Source: Elusimicrobia bacterium RIFCSPLOWO2_02_FULL_39_32
Lineage (GTDB): Bacteria > Elusimicrobiota > Elusimicrobia > 2-02-FULL-39-32
NCBI GenBank assembly: GCA_001800135.1
Contig: MGUU01000016.1
Location: 248,001-312,000 of the forward strand
Reading direction: 5' to 3'
DNA: 64,000 bases
Shown: positions 46,601 through 51,800 of the stretch, in pieces
How positions within the stretch are numbered: the stretch's first letter is position 1
Layout of the letters: every line of letters starts with the position of its first letter
Program-made: the position numbers and the translations under genes
Notes under the pieces: model-generated
The model's input: the letters and a program-made list of their open reading frames with translations, nothing else
Told to the model about the DNA's origin: nothing
Databases searched by the model: none

Positions 46601-48124
46601 AGGCTCATCCTCCAAAATTTTTAGCGTTACTTTTTTAGCAAACTCTAAAAGAGCCTCTTGATCTTTTTCTGTTCGGATTTTCTGGTGGGCTAAATCAAAC
46701 TCTATGCCATCTAAAAGATCAGACTGAATTTTTAGTTCCCTATTCACAAGCGCTTGAATCATCCTTTCTTGTTCGCTTTCCTCAAGATGCATCAATTCCC
46801 AAAGCAACCTTCTATGCAAAAAAATCTGAGCTTGACCGCGTCTGTCAATACTAAAATGGGCTAAAACGAACCTTTTATCGCTCTCAATTAAATCCCCACT
46901 GTCATAAACAAAAATTTTAAATGATCTAATTTTATCCGCGATTGGTGCGCTGTTACTTTTAAGATTTTTCAATTTTTCCTTAAAATGTTCTCTTATCACT
47001 TTCTTTAGTCCTTCGTAATAACTTTCATCCGTCATTTGATCGGATGTAAGAATAATCGCGAAATACTTTGCCAAAAAATTAGGGAGAACCAAAGGAGCTA
47101 TTTTATGCAGACTTTTTATTTCCAAATCCGTAAGGTTTAAAACTCCTTTTTCCATGGTTGCAAAACTTACCTCTGATTCTGACGTCTTAAAATTTAAAAC
47201 TCTTTCCAAAGCTTTAAAACCATCTGTAATAAACTCATAATAATCTTCGCTGCTTAACTTAAGCTCTGCTTTTTTTAATAACAACATGAAAAGATCTACA
47301 ATCGTACCCTCATGCAGGGCAGATAATGCCTCTACCGCTGCTTCCGCAACGCTTCTCTTTCGAGTTCCAATGCGCGCTCTTTTCCCATTCCCATTAGCAT
47401 GAAACTGACTTTTTGAGGCAATCCGATTAGCTGAATTGTTCTCTTTCCCTGTCCTTTTGTTAGATCGCCTTGCTTGTCTTCTATTTCTAGCTGTCTCACG
47501 CATCAGTCTTCCTTGTTTTAAATCTCTCTTAACTCCTGTCCCAAATTGGAACTCGTTAAAACGAGATAAATCTTCTTCTTCTGCCATGCGAATCATGGGA
47601 AATCCTTGAGAGCTAAAAGGCATCCTTGCCAAAATTGAAATTTTTCCTGCACTGAAAGTGCCCGGCTCTTGTCTTAAGGTTCCTAAAACCGCTTTTAGCT
47701 CATCTGTAAAATTTTTCGAAGCAACTTTCATCTTTTCTTTATTCTTCGTTCCAACTTCAATTATGAAATTGATCGTATGACCATCTTCCTTATAAACTCC
47801 CAAGAAAGAAACATTCCCATCTTTTTCAATTGGCCCCTTGAAGCTCAAATTTTTTAAGATAACGATCACTTCCTCAATTTCATAAGAGAATTCCTCGTCT
47901 TTACTAAATGTTTTCTTCAGTTTCTCTAAATTCTCCAAATAATTTTCTAAAATATGATCCGCTCTTTCTGCCTGCTTTGATTCTGATTGTCTTGCGGAAA
48001 CAAAAGATTGTTTTGCGGCAATAAAAGAAGGGCTGATTACAGACAATAAAAATGACCCTGCCACGCCAATAGCTGTGGCCTTTAAAGTACTTCTATTTTT
48101 TTTCTCAATCCAGAATCTAATCAT
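37661..48124 (-). CDS. Giant gene C: 3,487-residue secreted/membrane polyprotein with duplicated dead-dehydrogenase modules
   Basis: The start is placed at ATG 48124 (MIRFWIEKKNRSTLKATAIG, core VAGSFLLSVISPSFIAA|K). It matches the leaders of giant genes A and B, whereas a longer in-frame extension to 48199 would overlap the promoter. Order: signal peptide; Ser/Arg/Lys-rich region; two long tandem modules (about 47,345-44,960 and 44,865-42,170), each with a helical head, a degenerate Glu-dehydrogenase Rossmann domain and a common helical tail. Then come two membrane segments and an HExxH module (about 42,000-41,290), a membrane segment, a TraB-like domain (about 41,200-40,390) and a YdcF/DUF218-like domain (about 40,200-39,640). 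The chain ends with a membrane hairpin (about 38,920-38,720) and a C-terminal alpha/beta domain. The parts at 42.0-41.3 kb are paralogous to giant gene D. No single function can be named. Confidence 0.9.
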   Translation of the reverse strand: MIRFWIEKKNRSTLKATAIGVAGSFLLSVISPSFIAAKQSFVSARQSESKQAERADHILENYLENLEKLKKTFSKDEEFSYEIEEVIVILKNLSFKGPIEKDGNVSFLGVYKEDGHTINFIIEVGTKNKEKMKVASKNFTDELKAVLGTLRQEPGTFSAGKISILARMPFSSQGFPMIRMAEEEDLSRFNEFQFGTGVKRDLKQGRLMRETARNRRQARRSNKRTGKENNSANRIASKSQFHANGNGKRARIGTRKRSVAEAAVEALSALHEGTIVDLFMLLLKKAELKLSSEDYYEFITDGFKALERVLNFKTSESEVSFATMEKGVLNLTDLEIKSLHKIAPLVLPNFLAKYFAIILTSDQMTDESYYEGLKKVIREHFKEKLKNLKSNSAPIADKIRSFKIFVYDSGDLIESDKRFVLAHFSIDRRGQAQIFLHRRLLWELMHLEESEQERMIQALVNRELKIQSDLLDGIEFDLAHQKIRTEKDQEALLEFAKKVTLKILEDEPYDELDFDTGSEALQGVQEPWLSSLARRPQRELKKELKKSSHRLGYSMSLIDEIAQFEEVVQSLSEYPNSEAALKEIFSQTLIEEDRLNDDFKGYSTSIKSSPNMFGPIVSGAIAASELSKSLIQKILKETALRRSLQAGLLSLPMKKRIGAIELFSKDGRVFEPDEVNSLLFAFQKELLINRLTDLEQSSREIGEGLFLLTDYFLGAIGKKNETDKIAIRGTGILARSVAYAAIQRWDKARVVAIDLGQEILVKEKGFTKAEIEKLQTEEGIARLKSSNAIKVLNNQDRNKIFTLNAELVVLADEGAPIDHLTDSEGNLIPIETRMVLDLNDGLTPAAEEILKTQVPVLPPLLARIGEMKALSLSSLGETEFERRIKIGAAKVLSTARELAQADGKSVEDSGFYLKEGAVLASVRGVLELNMEKEREWIQALLSGKVEPQIPLKKSAKSFKGIEPIDFERFLKSLRKKSRVPRDFKGLVQAFQKSENSLALKNLFSLMKKDQPSNYLNYRLILSRILEKLNHPLLNAHPADLDKYLKSLHSFHTTFFQNPEFFLDELQGLDQSLAKFIEERSKKLEDSGIVNASVKAIQALHSGGIVELVLMLLEKHRFIKKREVFNQTLLEFFSEIDLAFGEEGIQGKALPKKDPDSELPFELVEQFILSLTLDDLISIDMFNKTILLKFIKNYLWNLLSGSHRVILLQRNENYYREYIQERFNDNLDFYGLEEIKLVEVKAHDNDDLLKNAATFILAPFFNLENGKAVFYIHKDFLKAIMNLEGDEPEKMIERMVHRELEIYRIMNHPRNKAERELNFDGAHSYILEYAEQFILFEFARNFVANLEQTRPLPITDKIEKYEFYIKPQVLNGMEELLSDPVIIEGIARLSMGNLGGKEIIRIEHDRAYLRIYFKDGSWFSLRLDYHGPGVEVHLGAGDTAERTRTYKFTKMLVNLLSDVFYVRENERMNQEVQEFKERITQQFEQEQPLTSHPWIEENREILSRFGFSDSLLRDIFLFGDLSVYPILLGDEKNQKRYLGYHLALVGTSPVGKIMAGMLALPEADSLVIRAALEKILFKRALQVGLLHKEIQGNAGRIEFSSDLRQEMLDKEEEIPQMNSTFSNELMLGHSVDRDIENRSIARGIVRILKHLFGDEGVKEDLPINPDKKDEPRHIVISELSPLAERIAEMTLNNGYKIIGIGLGNGSVTKKEGFTKEEIARLIHYRRTNTLEQALQFHPHGIVYQKRQGKEPLLEMVCDALILVGEKETIKSKGKQILDRHGNKIKLKAKSVIEVTDGALLPQSIDLLEAENIQVVPHFLATIHQVFLDVSLGGELENDRLSLNRTVNESLRKVFTLYRLGRSYPKSGKRSATLKETAIYFAFKGLLIFHLEDDLKFVQRARGNLGGKSPPSSPKNFKAFVQLLRSLQPETAELALTNLLNLMRFKDADLYFNYRLVLGKILDLLQDPLVAKNENAYITYWDSLVHYSMDPIADNPENEEKFKRAKNKKLFLSHLLVERLNLLRSNIESFIEKEEKKSESSANDSPPSPVSISGSLVAALTSLGVGFFSSIFQVWFIQNAGTIPSLLSIGTVLVLLYLNAKFSTKHYQWLPVWLEAVLKSYLIVPPMIGFALMAAQAVKIRQAKIRANKVRDGPVEGRGDRPSLAKTIESTIPVSFKESLENFKRMIESEYKITLIDDLKDSKKIVYVNRENPEEIKVNIIHIDLLAFYYLPAFLQKTILRDHELLHLKNNLGEFSAYLRQNLNSTQIIFDFLQIPKTLRAILAILLIIGSLGTLNILQTAGFQSEQSSISIEETQGRNLFLIGMHHKSEEDKLFQKALIKRASQGEIVIGIEGVERDDDREEEFIVNAYGVPKGYIFGFEDDFANTYSGVLLKYGYFITGVNEEIAFAKAGIIYDLTQSKSLKRAWKNLESKNLSQGVKVLYDQINDYLSKHSNLSLKDLANDFYRSLDQFGDNNSWRELYRALGTELTEEARKLPKELQPNFFWINKYLSDRSFMATYYVTNSLTLDWRNKFIFEHMQEIREVAHKKRLDVYFLIGSNHIKGLSSMFGNPKTQVKRVYPTTDHLPDGFLSSHKDEKDHGFFFAAFPRKPGTRSHDNEPFEEIRNDFKQKLQNLVNFMSQSDDFSFKPPDAFVVIGSPYLTTYLEFAASWKEFEQKHGKKIPIVIAGGRGSGTVPLIEKMMKKYGKNVKIPVKGKDGLFFTKLEKAKADLDVNETDLLRFILMGEGVDGDFIIDEDVPSVNSEANFVNSFSSLEEIVSSIKNPRIALVTAPPLLMRVKPTAMQIWGGKGRAHWQVLKFKARDLNVAELNDQDLIELATNLMGYPLSYKEQYPELRYSHELFGVEKRYEAIGMRAEDDTPFKEASSALLIAQESYARFLSGLQLTYDKSAKRLIPIGISLAKKRDEGMHRFVESLANPSLHEEPMPQNAPVERLDISNLDFHSLYDTLNRLRQALNSPEAESHVGFIELNFTRFADLWQIFEQLDIVTLIDLIKNDPQVHLVISMRSSDIKAQPTLYNRLQEIGVLFSFMKDMDELGNDPQDLDEDNPMDDLLLPFNLVHAGAWMVGAAVLTGIGFVLPSHAQLYLPLEWISYFSGGIFGWAVLIYGSHFFLAILARGLSKTKEPVVINPKLEKYIYDDLTGRMNGENITVWTKSQKEMNRLASQNNKLAKNVFSKLPLIGNIELTDSEKKIVTLADWLVKESNNRVFNWLRALLLPMILDHIEDRLKSQSLTKDALIYVAKPFNLKRNNPARILKNFQEVSSLLNQAPKNLEEEKIPAAIEQVSRALGQIVSLFKFFLNELQESKVLFVVNIGDLPFSIDGIIRFMEHVDGKKMVALAVVTDNGQLMKKSEVENLLKGRIDVKKLFVIDQPTKGDLTKGPKFSLKEALEKVKKIESVKDYTLKVIKVNDFWSFEGINAKELLRLVIEVDVVVDLFGQGLKLRSFSELIRSAMDMDHKVLSIHPFTESQ
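39640..40200 (-). other. YdcF/DUF218-like domain (gene C)
   Basis: DAFVVIGSPYLTTYLEFAAS, PIVIAGGRGSGTVPL, a conserved acidic helix region (LRFILMGEGVDGDFI) and IALVTAPPLLMRV follow the DUF218 order. That order is a first strand with a Gly motif, 'xIxxSGG', an acidic residue in a loop, then 'xxVTxxxHxxRA'. The terminal His is not conserved. Family members are membrane-linked proteins of uncertain, possibly cell-envelope, function. Confidence 0.5.
40390..41200 (-). other. TraB/TIKI-like domain (gene C)
   Basis: NLFLIGMHHKSEEDK (GxxH), IVIGIEGVERDDDREEEF, YGYFITGVNEEIAFAKAG and VYFLIGSNHIKGLSSMF (second GxxH) reproduce the two GxxH motifs and the central Glu/Gly block of TraB/TIKI/GumN-type proteins. 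TIKI members are metalloproteases; bacterial TraB members are mostly uncharacterised. It follows a membrane segment (AILAILLIIGSLGTLNI), which would place it on the exported side. Confidence 0.6.
41290..42010 (-). other. Membrane hairpin plus HExxH metallopeptidase-like module (gene C)
   Basis: Hydrophobic segments (LVAALTSLGVGFFSSIF, LLSIGTVLVLLYL, VLKSYLIVPPMIGFALMAAQ) lead to the conserved RANKVRDGP. Then comes IHIDLLAFYYLPAFLQKTIL-RDHELLHLKNNLGEFSAY. HELLH (41,390-41,404, His about residue 2241) is a zinc-binding HExxH, and the Glu seven residues on (GEFSAY) could be the third ligand, as in M78-like gluzincins. The same module occurs in giant gene D at 57,690-58,350. Confidence 0.6.
42170..44865 (-). 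repeat. Tandem module 2 of giant gene C, with degenerate dehydrogenase domain
   Basis: The head, SVKAIQALHSGGIVELVLML, matches VEALSALHEGTIVDLFMLLL of module 1. The middle, FKRALQVGLLHKEIQGNAGR, matches LRRSLQAGLLSLPMKKRIGA. The Rossmann part (43,130-42,440) has IVISELSPLAERIAEMTLNN, VIEVTDGALLPQSIDLLEAE and VVPHFLATIHQVF, then ATLKETAIYFAFKGLL. This parallels IVEGANGPTTEDADKILAEK, VLPDIFANAGGV and ITLRQAAIRLALKRRL of the intact glutamate dehydrogenase in gene D. The glycine-rich dinucleotide loop is lost. The tail, NLLNLMRFKDADLYFNYRLV, matches NLFSLMKKDQPSNYLNYRLI. Confidence 0.65.
44960..47345 (-). repeat. Tandem module 1 of giant gene C, with degenerate dehydrogenase domain
   Basis: This is a module of about 800 residues duplicated immediately downstream. 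Its Rossmann part (45,970-45,330) reads DKIAIRGTGILARSVAYAAI, VLDLNDGLTPAAEEILKTQV, PVLPPLLARIGEMKA and YLKEGAVLASVRGVLEL. It aligns with glutamate dehydrogenase over the NAD domain and the final helix. GTGILA keeps part of the nucleotide loop, while the ANGP and NAGG motifs are gone and no catalytic N-terminal domain with GGAKG is present. Activity is not expected. Confidence 0.65.
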
Positions 48125-48153
48125 TTTTATATACTCTAAAATTCTCCAACCTG

Positions 48154-48167
48154 TGTAAACGTTTTCA
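48154..48167. promoter_or_regulatory. LacI/cre-like operator before giant gene C
   Basis: TGTAAACGTTTTCA is a CG-centred near-palindrome with one mismatch. It lies 30 bases upstream of the gene C start and downstream of a minus-strand TTGTCA that overlaps the divergent plus-strand -35 box. The arrangement repeats that seen before giant gene A at 3013-3026. Confidence 0.5.
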
Positions 48168-48192
48168 CTTGTGAATATAAAAAATCCAAACC

Positions 48193-48221
48193 TTGACAAT
48201 AAGGGAAATACAGGATATATT
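48193..48221 (+). promoter_or_regulatory. Sigma70-type promoter of the small two-gene cassette
   Basis: TTGACA (48,193-48,198), 17 bases and TATATT (48,216-48,221) form a near-consensus promoter. The ATG at 48,232 is only about four bases after the predicted transcription start. The mRNA should therefore be leaderless or nearly so. Confidence 0.75.
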
Positions 48222-48231
48222 TTAGGTCTAG

Positions 48232-48546
48232 ATGGCTAAAAAAGAATTTATTCGCTTGCTTGATCCTGAAAATAGAATAAGAATTAAATTTGAAACAAAG
48301 CGCGGGAATGTCCATCAGTTCTCTGTTCAATACGAGGCGCTCATAGAAACAGAATGGACAGCTATTGTCCGTTACGATACAGCTCATGGATTTACCCATA
48401 GAGATATCCTGATGCCAGATGGCTCTGCAAGAAAAGAATCCATAGACCTTGAAGATTTTGGTTCAGCATTAACTTACGCTCAAGAAGATTTATTAAGAAA
48501 TTGGGAAAGATATAAAGAAGATTACTTGGGGAGGATAAAAAAGTGA
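48232..48546 (+). CDS. Small protein, DUF7718-like (first gene of a TA-like pair)
   Basis: This is a 104-residue protein: MAKKEFIRLLDPENRIRIKF, then GNVHQFSVQYEALIETEWTA, IVRYDTAHGFTHRDILMPDG and a helical, charged C terminus (YAQEDLLRNWERYKEDYLGR). The central beta-type segment with VRYDTAHGF-x-HRD is conserved in short uncharacterised proteins I associate with DUF7718; the name is from memory and should be checked. The stop overlaps the GTG of the next gene (GTGA), so the two are translationally coupled. Size, coupling, strong promoter and isolated position suggest a toxin-antitoxin or similar mobile cassette, but no toxin fold was recognised. Confidence 0.75.
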   Translation: MAKKEFIRLLDPENRIRIKFETKRGNVHQFSVQYEALIETEWTAIVRYDTAHGFTHRDILMPDGSARKESIDLEDFGSALTYAQEDLLRNWERYKEDYLGRIKK

Positions 48547-48821
48547 CAAAAGAAAAAGCATGGGTTACAAAAAATATGATTCTTGGTTTTGAATTCGACA
48601 AATATCTTATTGAGCATCCTGCATTTGCTAAGAGGATTCCAAATGGTTCTACAGTATTTCTACTTCCAGAATCTGACAAAGAACTTTGTAGAAGAAATCG
48701 AGCTCTAGCAGAAAAAGAAAGGCTCCATGGTAAGAAAATTGCGCTTGTAAAAATCAAAAATTTGTCTCCTTTACCGAAATCACGAATACACCAGCCTGTT
48801 CTTGCCACAATTGCCGCCTAA
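48543..48821 (+). CDS. Small protein, DUF5647-like (second gene of a TA-like pair)
   Basis: This is a 92-residue protein that starts at GTG 48543, overlapping the previous stop by four bases. NMILGFEFDKYLIEHPAFAK, RIPNGSTVFLLPESDKELCR and KERLHGKKIALVKIKNL follow the pattern I know as DUF5647 ('FDKYLxEHPxFAxxIPxxAxVVxLPExDxELCxxN'). The family is uncharacterised and is often found beside a small partner gene. The last residues (SPLPKSRIHQPVLATIAA) are variable. The gene ends 26 bases from the convergent stop of giant gene D, and no terminator hairpin is visible between them. Confidence 0.75.
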   Translation: MTKEKAWVTKNMILGFEFDKYLIEHPAFAKRIPNGSTVFLLPESDKELCRRNRALAEKERLHGKKIALVKIKNLSPLPKSRIHQPVLATIAA

Positions 48822-48847
48822 TAAAAATAATTAAATCTTTAAATCGT

Positions 48848-51800
48848 CTAAGCCTGGATTGCAAAGAGGACCACCCTTTCTTTAAAATCTAAGAGTGGAT
48901 TTAGAGACCTGCCTTGGATGGTGATTCTATTGCCAATGCGCTCAATGCCTTCACCCATTGATCCCATTTGTTTAAAGAGAAGATCAATGACGGCATTTTC
49001 TCCTTCAAACACCACTTGCGATTCAGATTCTAAAAGACCAATCATTAAGCTAACAATAGTTTTTAGACGATCCCATCTGCGCGGATTGCTAGTCACTACC
49101 TGAAGTGAAACATCTCCTAAACCCTTTATTTTTTCTTTAACTTCTAGCGGGGTCTTGGCTGACAAAATCCTATGTTTAGGAATTCCAAGAGCTTCGCTCG
49201 CCTGCTCTAGAAATACCAGCTCATCTTCTTTACTGATTCCCTTAACCCCTTTTTCCGCTAAATTTAATACAGGAATGAAATACGCATTTTTATCTGCTTT
49301 AACTTTTTCAATCTCTTCAAGAATAATCTCTTGGGAAAGTTTGGAGATTGTGACTTTGCCAGTGTTGGGTTCTACTTCCACAAAGGAGGTAAAATCAAGC
49401 GCAAGCACATTCGTCTTCTGGGACTCATTTATGGTTTGAGCTAACTCTCCAAAAATTTTGCCTAAAGGAAGAAGGAAACCCTCCTTTAATGGCGCAAGAG
49501 TTTCTTGAGGCATGGTCTCTCCATACAACTCATTAATTTTCTTAGTCACTAATAGAAGTTCCTGCTCTTCTGGTTCAAAAGCAGATAAGCTGTTCTCTAA
49601 ATTAAGCCAAGTAGTTTGCGCTCTGCCAAACAAAATTTGGGAAGATTTCTCTAAAGATTTCCCAGGATGAGAAAAAATAGTAAGGGTATTTTTTAAATCA
49701 GGGGCTAAGATCATTAAAGCGGTTTGGATGTCTAGCTCTTGTTGAATAATGGTTTTAGCTGAGAGCTTGTTTAATCCTTTACCCAGCTCCGCATTGAAAA
49801 GTAATCCCCCTCTTACTTCTGCCATAGGCATGAGTTGTCCCTCTGGAGTTTGAGTCATTCCCATGGGAACTACAGGCATAAGAATTCCAATAAAATTATT
49901 TGTAAGGGAAGGATGAAGCAGCGCTCTTGACTCCCCAGCAACGTTTTGCGTTACAATCTCTTGATTATCATTTGTTAACTGGTTTAATTTTTGATCTGGT
50001 AAAATTCCAGAGACTAAGGAATAGGATAGAAAACTAGAAGGTAAAGAGAGGGCAACTGAAAGCGCCATTGAAATCGCTGCTTTTCTTAAAACTGGCAACG
50101 GACTAGATTCTCTGCCAAATAATTTAGAGTTTTTGGCAAATAAGTCCTTTAACTTCCTTAAAAAATTAAATGGTGTTGGACCTACAGGTTCACCTAATCG
50201 TCTTTTTAAAGCTAAGCGAATAGCAGCTTGTCTTAAAGTGATGTTGGGTTGAGAGGAAACTATTTCAAATAAACTTTGAGCTGATTTGTCCATATATCTT
50301 TTTAATTCTTTTTCAGTTTTTTTAATTCCCCAAGCCATATCATCTGTAGATTGGAGCATTTCAAAATAAGAGACTGTGACTCCGCCAGCATTGGCAAAAA
50401 TATCTGGCAAAACATACACACCTTTTTCCGCAAGAATTTTATCCGCATCCTCTGTGGTTGGTCCATTAGCCCCCTCTACAATCATTTTTGCTTTAATTCG
50501 ATGAGCATTCTCCTTTGTAATCACATTTTCCATGGCTGCTGGAATTAAAATATCAGCGTCCCACTCTAAAATATCTGTAAAATTAGCTTCTTCTTCCGTT
50601 CTAAACTTTACCCCTTCTAAAACTTCTTCTATACCCACCCAACTAGCTCCATTCTCTGACCTATAAGAATGCAGCACCTCAATCTCCTGCTCAGTAAAAT
50701 TCCCTTTTTCCTTATAAACAACAACTTTAATCCTCTTTTCAACTGGTTTTCCATTCACTTGAACCTTTCTTTTCTCAGACTCTCCAATTGCCACAACCTT
50801 TAAATTACTATTTTCAATAGCTAAAACAGATTTAGCTGTGGGATGGCCAACCTTGCCAAATCCCTGAATGGCAACTCTATTGCCAATCTCTACCCCTTTC
50901 TTAGTTCTTAAATAATCTAAAAGAGAAAGAGCAGCTAAAATAACACCCCTGCCCGTAGCATCCTCCCTGCCTTCAATTCCAGCTTTATCTAAATGCTTTC
51001 CTGTAACAGCTCCAAAAATTGCAGTATGTTCTTTATCTAATCCGCCGTAATAATTCATAGAAACAAAACGATCTAAATAGGGAATTTTAGTAGGATCATT
51101 TTTTATCTCTTCCTCTAACTCCTCATTTAAAGCCAATTTATTTGGATGCTCGCTAAATAATTGCGGATAGATTCCTCGGTGCCTTTGCGGGGACAGCCAA
51201 TTACGGATATATTGGTCTAGATAATAAGACATCATCTCAGCTCTTGTTCCATAATCAGTTGCTGGAACATCTATGTCTGGACCAATCGCTTCTCTTTTAT
51301 AAAGCTCATTGACATACCCGCGCATTAAAAGCGCTTCTTCCCTGTCGGATAAACGACTCTCCACCATCACTCCTCCTTTAGCTCCGCCCAAAGGCAGATC
51401 TAAAATCGCTGTTTTTAATGTCATCTCCATGGAAAGAATAGCGATCCCAATCTTCTTAACAAACTCGCTCCAGCGTATTCCGCCTTTAAAGATTTGATCC
51501 GAGCCATTTCTAAAATGTTGGATGCGGTAACCTTTAAAAACTTTTACTCTTCCTGAATCCATAGAGACTGGGATCTCAAACTCAAAATCATTTTCCACTT
51601 TTAAAAGTCTTTTAATTTGTTGAGGAGAATATCCCGCTTTTTTCGCTTCATCCACAACTGTTTTAATTGGACCCTCTACCGGCAAAGACATTGCCGGAGC
51701 AAAACGAAGCGATAGATTTTTAAAACTCTTTTTTAACTCTCTCAAGCCAAACTGCAATAAGGTAAAACTAGATTTGGCAATCCAGATAAAAAGTGTTTGC

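Noticed and set aside
48125-48199. N-terminal extension of giant gene C to 48199 (MSRFGFFIFTSENV)
   Set aside because: It would cover the operator and promoter region, and conservation with giants A and B begins at MIRFW (48124).
48136-48808. Minus-strand frames opposite the small gene pair
   Set aside because: They are antisense shadows; the plus-strand genes have a consensus promoter, coupled start/stop and family-like motifs.
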